A DNA stretch of 64,000 nucleotides from Austropuccinia psidii (lineage: Eukaryota; Basidiomycota; Pucciniomycetes; Pucciniales; Sphaerophragmiaceae). Of this stretch, positions 24,155 to 36,753 are shown one piece after another; position 1 is the stretch's first letter, and each line of letters starts with the position of its first letter. Under the pieces are notes generated by a model, which was not told the DNA's origin, did no database searches, and saw only the letters and a list, made by a program, of their open reading frames with translations. The DNA is taken from NCBI GenBank assembly GCA_023105745.1, contig JALGQZ010000005.1:2395501-2459500 (forward strand), read 5' to 3'. Both the position numbers and the translations under genes were made by a program.

Positions 24155-25739
24155 GGGAAGGAAGAATTGAAATTAAATGAAAAGGAAATTATTGGGGCTC
24201 TTGATTTGCCTCCCATGCTGAAGAGATGAAATAAAGTTTTCAATCAATTTGAAATTAATTGAGTAAGCTTTAGGGATCAGAAAATTTGTCAATCAAAAAA
24301 ATACACATTTAATTTAAATAAATTAGGCTAGCCATAGAAATTTCAAACCAATTTGGATAGGCATAGCAAGCAAGAAAAGAGTGAATTTTTAATTTATTAT
24401 GCAAGGCCTTTGGGTGAAAAAAACAAGAAAAATCTGAATTTATTTTAAATTGTTTTGTATTTACCTTGGGGTTAAAAAACAACAAGTCCCCAATTTATTT
24501 AAAATCAGTTTGCCAGGTGATGGGAGTAAAAGAATTAAAGAAGCAAAATAAATTTTAAATTGGTTTGGCTATTCTTGGAGAGACTAGAGGGTCCTTTTGG
24601 AGGGATGATGGGAGGGTGTAGCTTGAGGATATTGATGTAAGGCTTCAGGTGAAAGGTGGCAATAGTGATGTTGATTAAATAATCAAAAATAAAAATAAAG
24701 AAAAACTCACCTACTAATAGATCAAAAACTATAAAATTAAAACTTTTGATTGAATAAAATAATAAAATTCAAAACAAAAAAATTAATAAATAAAATTAGT
24801 AAGTTATCAAAAAGAATTCAAAAACAAACAAACCTAAATCTTAATTATAAAATAAATTTGATAAAATAAAAATACATTTAGAGATTAATTAACATTTGGA
24901 TTAGCTGTAATTTTTTGAAATGAGGAGTATTTAAAGCTGTGAGGTTTGGATTTGTATTGAAAGGAGAAATAAAAAAATCAATTCATTTTTAAATTATATT
25001 TGATTTTTTATTTTTAAGTTAAGAAAATTGGTTCTTAATTTTGTTCTGATTTGAATAGAACAACAACAGAAGAAAATTGAATTTGAAGGATTGTTTTTAA
25101 AAGTGAGGAGGATTAAATCGATTCAAGTTTTTATTTGAATTTTCATTTTAATTGAAGAAAAAATTAAAAAAATTAAAATTTGATTTTGAGTTTTTTAAAG
25201 TGGAGAAGATTTAACTTTATTACCTTTTGAATTCAATTGAAAAATACAATAAAAACAAAGCAAAAAAAAATTTATTTTTTATTTTCAAGGGATGAGGATG
25301 GTATTTTTCAAATTACAATTTGTAATGAATGAGAGAATTGAATTTCAAAAAAAATTGATGAAAGCTTTTTTGATTAAATAATTTTTTTAAAAAAATGAAA
25401 ATTGACAATTAAATATAAAAAATTAAAAACATATGGGATACAATTTTTATATTGATTTTTTGAATATAAAGTTGGTAAATTCTTTTCATTATTTGTTCAA
25501 ATAAGTTTTAATTGAAAACTTTCAAATTTTGGCTAAAAACCCTTTCAACCTTGGACACATTCAAACCTCCAGAAGCCCCAGAATTTCTGATTTAATTTCA
25601 ATTTAAAATGAATAAATTACTGATTTTTGAAATGAAAACATTAATTGTAAAAAAAATCAGAAATAATCAGATAATTCAAATAAAAAACATGAAGTTAAGA
25701 TTTATTTATTAAATAAAATATTTTTCAGCCTCTAAAAAA
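24155..25739. other. No recognisable gene
   Basis: Strongly AT-rich, low-complexity sequence right of B1, with no open frame of note and no repeat shared with the rest of the window. Before B1 inserted it was continuous with 13521-14098. Confidence 0.5.
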
Positions 25740-26880
25740 GGTAAAGATGAGACCAATGGAGAAATAGCACGATGCATATCATGTCTTTTTCTTCTGAACT
25801 CCAATTATTTATGACATTTCTCCTTTGAAAATTCTTTTATAAGGACTTTTTTCTTCTCTTCAAATTCAATTTGGTGTTGTTCCTGTTTCTCCACAAAGAC
25901 TTGGTGTTCCATTTTCTTATCCTATTCATATTTAAATTTAATCTCATTTGAAGCCTTATCTTCTTCAAACTTCTTTGAGACTTTAGCTCTTTCTCTCTCC
26001 CCTTAGTTTTTGTCACACTCCAATTGCTTCATGGCATATAAAATAAGGAACGAGAGTTTGAAATTTATCATTCCAAAAGAATTATGCTTACTTTGTTGGA
26101 AGTTTTTCAACAGATTGGTATAAAATGGTGAAAGAAAATCCATTAATCATTTACCACCTCGACTTTGCCCATTAAAATTGAGCTTTGCCATTCACTTTTT
26201 GGTTTTGAATGGACCAACCGCAGGTTTCTTTGTATATATCTTAAATTGATACAGCTCTTCACTAAGTGCTGTGTTATATTAAGCACAAAATATAATTCTT
26301 ACATTGTGATCAACCATATTTGTTTCCTCTATTAAATCCACCTATTCAAGTTCATTATCATCATTTCTTTCAATAATATAGGTCAAAATAAAAGATTATA
26401 TGATAAACCAAGCCATGAATAAATTCAACAAAGCTGAAGGAATATAAATCCTTACCTGAAAAGTTGGATAAATGTTTTCTTCATTATTTTTGATGGATTT
26501 GAATTCTTGAGAATACTAGCTTGAGATTGGGGCCAGATGTGGCTTATTCCCAAATAAGGAATCTATTTCATAGTAGCATGAATGCATTATTTCTAATTTA
26601 TTAGCAATTTTCTTTAACCCTTGATTTTCATCTTCTTTGGAAATACCTGCACCTTTAATATTTTTAAATATTGGTACTATGAAGTTTTTTTCACATATGT
26701 TCCACATTGGTCACAAATACTTTATAAATTAACATTCAAGCTCTTATGGGACTTATTATTAATCTCAATAGCCATGAGCTGGAATCCATTATGATTTCTT
26801 GATGGAGTTTGAGCCGCTAGTTCAAAAGAAGTAATTAAATTTTGCCTTTCTCTTCATCCATTTAGCTATACAGAAGGAAT
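25740..26880 (-). pseudogene. Myb/SANT-like DNA-binding protein remnant
   Basis: The minus strand shows broken coding sequence: SFELAAQTPSRNHNGFQL (about 26800), then FKNIKGAGISKEDENQGL and YYEIDSLFGNKPHLAPIS (26516-26707), the pattern of the second half of fungal Myb/SANT-like domains. A Lys/Glu-rich, probably coiled-coil tail follows with several stops (25770-26200). Proteins of this type are the usual second protein of PIF/Harbinger elements, binding DNA with the transposase. A clearer example is at 48040-49166. It lies on the same strand as the oxygenase remnant at 12860-13520, with B1 inserted between, so both may belong to one old element. Confidence 0.5.
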
Positions 26881-27130
26881 TGGCCTGTGCTAGATGGCCC
26901 AAAGGTTGTAAATATGTGCTCTTATAATTTTATACTTAGTTGATTGGGGATTCTTTTGGGGGGGAATCGATATTGGGTAATTTTAAAACCCAAAAAAGAG
27001 GAATTTGATACAACAAAGAGATATGAATGCTATGTGATCAACAAGAGATTAGGGAGTTGAATTCAATATGAAAAATCAAAAAGAAAAAAGTTGAGGAATA
27101 AGATTTCAAAGAAATGATGAAGTTTGTATT
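26881..27130. other. No recognisable gene; left flank of B2
   Basis: AT-rich. Contains a run of eight G near 26950. It does not continue the oxygenase found on the other side of B2, although an insertion into that gene would predict it. Confidence 0.4.
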
Positions 27131-28929
27131 TGTAAGGTGTGGATATGAGACTTTGTTAAAATATCAAGTACTTTTCCTGTCCGCAAAATTTGTATAAGGT
27201 AAAATTATTTAAAAATAGTAAGAAATAGTATTTTTAAAAAGAAAAAATGCCATTTTCTTGTTCTTAACTTTTTAAGTATAAAGCAATAATATAATAAAAA
27301 TATATTGTTTTACCAACAATAAAGATTTATCCAAAAATACTCTACAAGAGATATTTAAGGCTACAAAAGAAATTTCTTCAAGAGCAATTTCAATTGGAAT
27401 TAACTGAGCAAAGAGCTGCAAGCAACTTATTAAAGAACAAAGTCTTTAAAAAGATATTTAAAGAGAAAACAAACCCAAAAATGACCAGAGTTAATTTTGA
27501 AACAAAGTGACAAAGTTAACAGTGATGAAAGATGCTTTAATTCACTTTTGGGGTGGTTCAGGGGTAAAAATGATTATAAGAGTTACAAACAATGATTATA
27601 ATGATTTTTGAACATGGTTAAAAGGTTCAAAATTATATGAAAAGGGTGGTTGGAATCTTTTGTTGATTGATTTAATAGTGTTTAAACTAATTATAAAAGG
27701 AAAAGATTCTAACATGAAGAGAAAAGTGGGGCAAAGAAGACATTCTTTTATAGCTATCAATTTTCTTGCTCCAAAAGAAAATTTTACTCTTGTCAGTCGT
27801 GAAAAATAGTCTGACAACAGAAAAGCCAATTATGGCATTGTTGAACCCTGGTTTAGACCAAAAAAAGGGCTGGTTTAAGGCATTTTTTGCTATTTTTAGT
27901 CATTTTAGACCCTTAGATCAGCCATTACTTTAGCAATACCTGGTCTAGATCCTTCAAAACACGTCAGAATGTGTGTAAGAGGCATAGAAACCTGTTAAAA
28001 CTGTCTTTACTAACATTGACTTAACTTAAGGGTAGTTTTACCCTCTTGGCAGCAGTTAAAACTACCCTGGTTGGTATCAAAACCTCATCATAAATTGAGT
28101 CACAGACTCTGTGACTCAATTCCATTCCAAAATTAATGATCTTTTGCATGGATTTTGACATCCCACGCTGGTCAGAAAGGACTTTGGGGATCTAGCTCCG
28201 CCTTAGAGCTACAGTGTCTTTTCCCCCCCAAAATAAATCTTTCCAATTTATTTTTTCTTGAATTCCTCATCATGTAATACAATTATAATTTACATATTTA
28301 ATTCAATTGAGTTTTTGATCACACATCTGTAATAATTGATACCTCATATTTAAATTAAAGTTCACTTATGTAATACACGTGCACATTTTGACATTTCAAT
28401 TGAAAATACTTCAATTCCTCATAACTTCTAAACTAAACACAACACCTCAATTTTAACACAAAGAATTGATGGTTAACACCACATGTGGTGTGAATTAAAT
28501 TAAGGTTTTGAGGATTTTCATACTTTTGTATAAAAAATACTAAAAACTTAATTTAAGCTTATTTAGAATTGAGTTACAGAAATTTCATCCAGAAGTGACC
28601 CCACTTTATTTTTTGTGATGAATCCAATGGTGTGATAATTTCTTTATGTTTATTTATTGGATAAAAAGTTATAATATATTTTATATAGCTTTTTACCAAG
28701 AATATTTTGATTTCATAATTTTTATTAATAATTCATTTTTACTTAATTTTTACAAGTAAAAATGTATTGCCATAATTTTAACTTCAATTGTAATTTTCAT
28801 TTTTAAATCATAAGTAAATTTTTTTTTTAAATATAAATTTGTATTTATATTTCAATTTCTATTTGTATTTGTTTCATATTTCATCATTTGTGGTCTTTTG
28901 GGTATATGAAAATACATCTAAGGCTCACA
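27131..28929 (-). repeat. B2 3' LTR (1799 bp)
   Basis: Reverse complement of the family-B LTR, from TGTAAGG to GGCTCACA. The palindrome is at 28476-28491. The polypurine tract follows at 28930-28941 (read on the minus strand). Confidence 0.93.
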
Positions 28930-28969
28930 TTCCCTCCCCCTAAAAAAAGAATATTACTTTGTAATATTG

Positions 28970-30064
28970 TTATTTCTAGTGTATCTGAACCTTCTGAGAA
29001 GTTTAGTAGCTTCAGTTATGTCTTTTTCTGGAAACCATTCTTCTTCACAAGTTGGGACACTGTACCTAACAAGGTATTCCCTTACTTTGTTGGTTCTCAA
29101 CTTTCTTTGTTTGTGAACTTTAAAAATTTTCTTACTACCAGATTACTCAATAGGTGGTATAACTTGGGGAACTCTATTCCTCAAGGGGAATTTTTCATAA
29201 TCACTAGATTTATATGGCTTTATCAAGATCACTGTAAATATAGGATGCTTATTGCTAAGTTCTTCAGATAACTCTACTTCAACAGCATTTTCTCCATGGA
29301 GGGCCTTAATAAAAAAAGGTCCTGCAAAGGAGTCTTTCAGTTTTTTACATCCTTTGATGTTATAGAAGTTGGTGGTGGATACAAGAGCTAGGTCCCCCAC
29401 TTTGAAATCTGAAGTTGCATGTGATTTATCCCATCTGTCCTTAGCATATTCAAAAGAGTCTTCCATGCACCTTACTGAATGCTATCTAGCTTTTTCTAGC
29501 ATTCCCTTGAAGCTGGTAGCTGTGGGATGTATTTCAATCAAACCTTTCCTAAAGGAATCTTGAGGTAATTTGGGGATCCATCCCTTTTCTAGGATAGCAG
29601 TAGTTTGATTGGTACTGGCATGGATTGATGTTTTATATGCTAATTCGAGTTCTGGCAACAGAGTACACCAATCATGGGTAAATCCATCACAATCTTTTAA
29701 TTCAAGGCCATATGCACAAAATCTTCTTACCATGTCCTCTAAGGTCTGGATCATCCTTTCAGCCAGACCATCAGTTTATGGGTGGTAGGCTGTAGAGAAG
29801 GACAGCTTAGTGTCAAATAATTGGTGAAGATTTGTCCATAGTTCTGAAGTGAATTTGGGATCCCTGTCACTAAGGATATTTGTAAATATGCCAGTCCATG
29901 ACACTAATCTATTCAATATCAGAAGAGCTGTATCCATGGCTGTATCATCTTTGTGACATGGTAAAAAGATTGGAGTTTTACTGAATCTGTCTACAATCAC
30001 TAGGAAAGCATTATACCTTCTGTCACCTCCTGGTGGTAGGCCAGTTAACTAATCCATATGGACA
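28970..30064 (-). pseudogene. B2 integrase and chromodomain-like tail
   Basis: Minus-strand pieces at 29776-30000, 29482-29754 and 29143-29466 give the integrase core (KFTSELWTNL, AERM region, AYKTSIHAST) and the GPY/F-like module. The tail near 28970-29090 reads REYLVRYSVPTCEEEWF and EKDITEATKLLRRF, a chromodomain-like end. Chromodomains steer integration in chromoviruses. Several stops separate the pieces. Directly upstream the protein joins the protease, because RT and RNase H are deleted. Confidence 0.85.
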
Positions 30065-30249
30065 ATTTCCCAATATAAAATGCGTGCTAGGGCAGTTTTC
30101 CATAACAACAAACTCAACTGTGATTATTGAATTCCCATTAATGTGTGGGAATATGAAATTGGTCCCAAAAATTTCTAATTGTTTCATTGGATTACTTGAA
30201 CTATTGAATTTTATACCATCAATTGGTAACAATTGGTCTTCAAAATTTG
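30065..30249 (-). pseudogene. B2 protease C-terminal half
   Basis: The minus strand reads [26 protein letters not shown] and CPSTHFILGN, the second half of the protease seen in B1 at 18870-19040. It is cut from its first half (32154-32366) by the solo LTR C, and fused at its end to integrase by the internal deletion. Confidence 0.85.
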
Positions 30250-32153
30250 TGTAAGATGTGACTATGAAACTGATGATAATATTACTATTAATCAACAGTA
30301 CTATGTCTGTTCTTATGAAATATAATAATAAAAAATTATTATAACCACAATTAAATAATTATAAAATTATTTCTTTCACGTGTTATACACTACTAGTGAT
30401 TATAACAGTGAGCAGTAATTGTCTACAAGAATCAATTACAAGAAGAATTTAATAATAAAAACTTCTTTCATTAAAATAATAAATTATTTTAATATATAAT
30501 TATCTTTTACAAGAATAATTATAAAGATAATTCTTGAAGAAAACTATTACTAGAGAAAAACTTTAAGAATTAAAGATAAATGACTCACTAATACTCCAAA
30601 GAACTTATTGATAGATAAAAGTAGAGAAATTTGATGTAGAATTGTGGATTTAAGGGATCAAAAGGATTTATAACAGTATTACAACAATATATAGTTGGGC
30701 TCTATGATTTCACGTCTTTCTGGTTGATTCTGAAAGATTTAAAACACTTAAGAATAGCTTTAACTAATACTTACTTGTTGGTAATAATGATTTAATAAAT
30801 TGATAAGATGATGTGGAAAAAACAGCAAGAGGAGGCCTCTTTTAAGTCAACAACAGCTCACAGAGGCGTGCCATGGAGCAAACTGAAAAACCAGTGAGTG
30901 AGAGAACAATAAACCCTTTTGGTTTATTGATTGCATCATTATTTGTCACATAACATTATCATAATTACTTATTTGATGCTCTTACGTGACTACCAACCCC
31001 AATATGGTTAAGAATAAAAGGAGTAACACTTGTAAATCTTCTTTTATTCTAAAATAATCATTGATTTCTCAAATTTATCAATGTTATTGCCAATTTCATC
31101 ACAGGTTGTAATTACTGTGAATTTTTGAAGATTCAGTGTTTCACGTAGAATAACCAAAAATGGACTGTAAGTAAAACGTTTAATTTTACTAGTAAAACTG
31201 TAATTCTTTTTGGTTGTACCATATATAATACATTTCTCCTTTAGTCCTGAAGGTTTCAGAAAGATTAATTAAGAATTGTATTTTTAATGAATTTTTGAAG
31301 TTTTTACCTCATTTCTATGTAGAATTGCAAATAGCAGTGTTTTGCTGGTTGCTATGAGGTAAATCAATGAATATGGGTCCCAAAAGGGTTTCAATTACTC
31401 TTTTGGGGTTTATCCATGGAAAGTCATTAGTAATTGACATGGTTACAGGAGTGTAGGTAGCTAATTACCTCCTTGGCACGTCAAAATAGCAGGTTATTTG
31501 CTATTTTCATATGATTACAGTAGGTGTAACTTGGTAACCAAGTTCCCAAAGAGTTTTGGTTTACCAATTGGGCCAAGATGAGCCATGGATCCATGCTCTG
31601 GAGCTATCCACGCCTCTGAGGCCTCAGAAGTTGGGTACCCTGGCTCTCTTTGATGTCTTTTGTCCCCCTTGCCTATTTTTTACGTCAAAATAGTAATTTA
31701 AGCTTAAAGTGAGATATCCACTATGGGTGTACCAAAAGTCCATGTAAGAATACCATGATATTAAGTGCTCAAAACATGCATAACACTATTCTTAGTGTAT
31801 ATGTAACATGGGATTTCTCACTTTCCCATTATTTTGGCTAAAAATCAAGAAAAACAAAAATTTTCATGGATCTTTTATGTGGTATTGAAGTATTTTCCAT
31901 TTTACCACCTCAAATACTTAAATTGAGCTTATTCACTCTATGGAGCTACCCTAGGTGAATTTTTGTGTAGAATCCAGATCTGGTCTTAAATCCATGGATT
32001 TACTTACTCAATAAAAAGTTATTCATCTTTTCTGAAATTGAAAATGATGAATTTTGGATATATGCATGACTTATGAGTTGTGCATAATTCAAAATTTCTT
32101 TTTAGGATAATTGTGGCCTATTTGGGTATGTAAAATATACCTCAAGGCTCACA
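30250..32153 (-). repeat. Solo LTR of a third Gypsy family (C)
   Basis: A 1904-bp unit from TGTAAGA to GGCTCACA on the plus strand, flanked by perfect duplications ATTTG (30245-30249 and 32154-32158). One end resembles the family-B LTR start, the other the family-A LTR end (TTTCATAGTCA), while most of the body matches neither. No internal region remains, so it arose by recombination between the two LTRs of a full element inserted in the B2 protease. Confidence 0.88.
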
Positions 32154-34612
32154 ATTTGGCACACAATTTTCAAGAAAAGATTTACCAACACAAGAGCAGA
32201 AGGCTCCTGGGTCAAGCAAAGTTTTAGTGGGCTTGTTGTCAATCACCACTTCTGTTATACAGGAGTTACCAGCTGTATAACCTTTTCCCCTGTTTGGTTT
32301 TGTTTTCATAAGTTGTGCATCTTGAACCTTTGATAAATCAAGTTGACCATTGCTCAATTGTGGCAAGTGGGAATAAGATTCCTTGATGTCAAAAGTGGCA
32401 TTGATATTTTTTATATCTTTTTAATATTCAGAAAATATTGATGACTTATCATCTGAATTGTCTTCAATTATGTCATCTTTTTCAACATCAGGCTCCATTT
32501 CAATATCAATTTCATTGATTTTCCCCCTTTTTGGAGATTTATTGGCTAGATTGGTGGTGCTTTGGCAAATATGGCACTTTCTGACTGTATCTTCAGATTT
32601 ATACTTATCATTATTAGAATTTTCTTTGGGGTTTTTGTCCACATAATCTTTCCTAGGTGTATTAAACCTTATTTTGAGATTCACCCTACTAGAACCAATT
32701 TTGGTTCTGGTGGTTACTTCTAATATATTGATAATATCATCTGCTGAAGATTTTTCAGTAGTCCTGCTTTTGACAACATGCTCTAAGTCACCTCCACATT
32801 GTCTCAGAATCTTTCTCCAGATCAGAAATTCTGACATGTCAGGGTATAATGCTTTTAGCCTGTCTTTTTGTTGGGAAGACCATGGTAAGGCTTTTTCTTT
32901 ATCAGCATTGAATTTTGCACATACAAAAGCTGTCTCAACCTTGAACCTCCAAGCATCATTGGCCCATTTGTTGATAATTTGGGTTTTCCACCAAGTCCAG
33001 CTTTTGTTTCCATGTGCTTGTCTCAATTTGATATACCATCTGTGAGCTGATCTGGTAAACAAGATGTTAAATCTAGCTGTTACTGATCTTTCTGGTAATG
33101 CAAAATCTTCTTTGATCATGTCAATACTTCTGATAAATTCCATATGGTCATATTCTCCTTCACCACTGGAGTGAGGCCATTCTTCAAGTTTTGGAACTTC
33201 TTTCAAGAGTGCTTGGCCCATTGATGGTTCCAATTTATGAAAATAAGTAGAAAATTCATTCTCTAACTGTGAATTTTCAATATCCAATACTTGTGCATTG
33301 GGAATCCCTGTACCCTCATTTTGATTCATAGGTGTAGACATTCTTGGTAAGGTGTTTAGAAGTTGTTCAACATTATTCATTTTACTATTTTTACACCTTT
33401 TTGAATTCCTTACTTCATGTTGCAAGCTTTGTTTAGAGTTAATCACATTTTTTTTATGATCATCCTCTTTATATGTCAGCTCATTCCGTAATTCTGTTTG
33501 TTTAGCATTATCAGAGATAACCTCATTTAACTTTATTGTTAATTTTGATATTTCCTCTTTTGAGGTATCAAAACACTTTTTCAAGGCAATTATATGTGTA
33601 TTTACTTCAGTAAATGATTTGGAAATATCATCAAGAGATTTCTTATTCTCCTCTTTGATAGTACTTATGGCTTGTTTTATTCTTGTTTCAATCATGTCAT
33701 CAATATTGAATTTAGAATATTTGTCTGCTAACTCTTTAATAATGGCAGATTATTCATTTATTTTATTGCCAAAAGAATTATCATTATTGGAAGTTTTAAT
33801 TGTTCTTGAAACTTCTCCAAAACACATAAGTGTTTCATCAATTTGGAACAGACTCAAGTTGTTTGTTTTAATGTTGTTAAAAATTGTTTCATTTTTATCA
33901 GAAAGATGGTTTTTCACATCATTCATAGCTTGATACAACTCTAGGATGTAATCAAATATGTCAGAAATCATTTCTGGAATCTTAATCTGGCTTCCTTCTT
34001 CTTCTGTAATTCCATCATGGTTCTGGCCATCTGAAATACATTTTCCATGGCATCCTGTAGCCCTGGCTGCAGGGCTTTGGGGCTGGTGCCTTCCCTTTGC
34101 CCTTTTTTTGAGCTTGTGGCTGCTTTTTCACATTGGAATTGCTGCTGCTGGCCACTGGGGCTGGTCTTGGCACTTGCTTTGGTGGTGGAGGGTTGTTTTT
34201 CCTCCATTCTGCTGTTAAAAGAATCATATTCTTCTTATCCATCAATGGATGCCATCCATTGAGTAACTTGCAAGTGTTGGGATGACCCAGGAGTTTTCTT
34301 ACAGTAAGGTATGAGTTCATGCAGTTTTTCCACAGATCTGCAAGGATCTGGTACTCTTTGTACTGCAGTGAATTGTTGTAAGCCCTCTGGCTGGCTTTGT
34401 AAATGTCCACTGAGGCTCCTTGTGGCAGTATCAGCTCTTTTTGAAGGTAAAATAGTGTCATCAGCTTCAGAATTTGACAATTTATTGTTGTGGAAGTCTT
34501 TTACTGACCCTTGTCTTTCTGTATCTGATTGGGTTCTGCCATAATCGCATCTATGACCTTTTTGGGAGCTGTTTTGGGGCTTATATCTTGCTCCTGATCT
34601 GGTTGAAGGCAT
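32154..34612 (-). pseudogene. B2 gag and protease N-terminal half
   Basis: Minus strand from ATG 34612 (MPSTRSG) to the protease with DPGA near 32200. Main open parts are 34235-34612, 33750-33971 and 32421-33695 (424 codons with coiled coil, capsid with Trp intact where B1 has TGA, and knuckle CHICQSTTNLANKS, its His and last Cys changed). Breaks are a TAA near 34235, a 19-base deletion near 34053 that switches the frame, and stops at 33750 and 32421. In the overlapping frame, 34015-34461 is open until that deletion, supporting the second gag frame seen in B1. Confidence 0.88.
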
Positions 34613-34662
34613 GGTTTATGATCAAAAAGGTTTAAGATTGTAATTTTACGTCAAAAACTTAC

Positions 34663-34861
34663 TATTTGCGAAATTTTTAGCTTTTCTGAAGAGTATTACT
34701 GATATCCAAGCTGATCAATTCAGAGGAGATTTGCTCTTGTTGGCTATTCTGAGCTATAATAACAGTGCTATTATGATCAGAAATTACAGTGCTTGCAGGA
34801 ATAATGCTAGTAATGGTGGAGGCTGTTTCAATATTTTCTTGTCTTACTACATTTTCAGATG
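34663..34861 (-). other. Leader exon-like segment, B2
   Basis: Read on the minus strand, it is bounded by TTTTAG and GTAAGT as in B1. The frame is open for most of its length, with Gln where B1 has a stop; it breaks near the 3' end through small changes. The first two bases are CA instead of TG. Confidence 0.45.
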
Positions 34862-35086
34862 CTAAAATTAATGAAAAAAAATCCAACTAATTAAGTAAAA
34901 GAGTTGTTTAAAAAGAGAAGAATAAAAAAAAGCCTCACTTATAATTATAAAAAGAAATTATTTTTTAAGGATTTTTTGAATTATAAGTATTTTGTTTATA
35001 TATTTATAAATTTTCAATATAAGAAAAAAGATGAAAAAAAGTAAAAAATTGTGTCACAGGTAAAATATGATGGCTGGGCCCCCAAA

Positions 35087-36412
35087 TTTAAGGTGTGGAT
35101 ATGAAGCTTTGATAAAATATCAAGTACTTTTCCTGTCCTCAAAATTTGTATAAGGTAAAATTATTTAAAAATAGTAAGAAATAGTATTTTTAAAGAGAAA
35201 ACACGCCAATTTTATTGTTTTTAACTTTATAAGCATAAAACAATAATATAATAACATTTGTTGTTTTACCAGCAATAAAGATTTATCCAAAAATACTCTA
35301 CAAGAGATATTTAAGGCTACAAAAGAAATTTCTTCAAGAGAAATTTCAATTGGAATTAATTGAGCAAAGAACTGCAAGCAATTGATTAAAGAACAAAGTC
35401 TTTAAAGAGATATTTGAAGAGAAAACAAACCCAAAAATGACCAGAGTTAATTTGGAAACAAAGTGACAAAGTTAACAGTGATGAAAGATACTTTAATTCA
35501 CTTTTGGGGTGGTTCAGGGGTAAAAATGATTATAAGAGTTACAAACAATGATTATAATGATTTTTTAACATGGCTAAAAGGTTCAAAATTATATAGAAAG
35601 GGTGGTTGGAATCTTTTGTTGATTGATTTAATAGTGTTTAAACTAATTATAAAAGGAAAAGATTTTAACATGAAGAGAAAAGTGGGGCAAAGAAGACATT
35701 CTTTTATAGCTATCAATTTTCTTACTCCAAAAGCAAAATTTACTCTTGTCAGTCGTTAAAAACAGTCTGAAAACAGAAGAGCCAATTATGGCATCATTGA
35801 ACCCTGGTTTAGACCAAAAAAGGGCTGGTTTAAGCCATTTTTTGCTATTTTTAGCCATTTTAGACCCTTAGATCAGCCATTACTATAGAAATACCTGGTC
35901 TAGAGCCTTCAAAACACGTCAGAATGTGTGTAAGAGGCGGAGAAACAAGCTAAAACTGTTTTTACTAACATTGTTTTAACTTAAGGGTAGTTTTGCCCCC
36001 TTGGCAGCAGTTAAAACTACCCTGGTTGGTATCAAAACCTCATCATCAATTGAGTCACAGACCCTGTGACTCAATTCCAGGCCAAAAGTAAAGAGCTTTT
36101 GCATGTATTTTGACATCCCACACCAGTCAGCAAGGATTTTGGGTGTCTAGCTCCCCCTTAGAGCTAGAGTGTCTTTTCCCCCCCCCCAGAATTAATCTTT
36201 CCAATTTATTTTTTCTTCAATTCCTCATCATGTAATACAATTATAATTTACATATGTAATTCAATTGATTTTTTAATTACACATCTTTAATAATTGATAA
36301 TTCATATGTAAATTGAAGTTCACTTATGTAATACACGCGCACATTTTGACATTTTAATTGAAAATACTTCAATTCCTCATAACTTCTAAACTAAACACAA
36401 CACCTCAATTTT
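35087..36412 (-). repeat. B2 5' LTR, inner part
   Basis: Family-B LTR in reverse, starting TTTAAGG where TGTAAGG is expected. The primer-binding site GGCTGGGCCCCCA lies just left (35072-35084). It stops at 36412, where the Copia element is inserted, and resumes at 41061. Confidence 0.92.
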
Positions 36413-36650
36413 TAATAAGAAAATTCCAAGTGAAGCAAATCTCGCTTGCGGGTCAGTTCCATTTCTGTCACCTCCAATAATGAGAGGTGAGGAAAAGGAA
36501 TTTGATTCAAGACCGCAAGCGGCTTTTAAGGTACAACTAGACAACTGTGGCGCATCATACCCGTGCAGTGTGGTTATGTATATACATGTTGAGACTTTTT
36601 CTATAAGCATGATTTGATCATCGCAAGGACGCAGTGTCTGAATCTTAACA
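36413..36650 (-). repeat. Copia 3' LTR (238 bp)
   Basis: On the minus strand it starts TGTTAAGATTC and ends TCTTATTA. It has 15 bases (ATTTCTGTCACCTCC on the plus strand) missing from the other LTR. Confidence 0.9.
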
Positions 36651-36753
36651 GCTACCCCAAAAATTTGAAACATCACCCATTGATTCCCTGCAAAGGGAGG
36701 GCTCTGAGGAGGGTCGGTCCGGAAAGCCTCTTGGTCAGTGCGTCGGCCTGCAT

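Noticed and set aside
36386..36676. Open frames across the Copia LTRs (also 40832-41020)
   Set aside because: They are readings of the LTR itself and do not join the Copia polyprotein.
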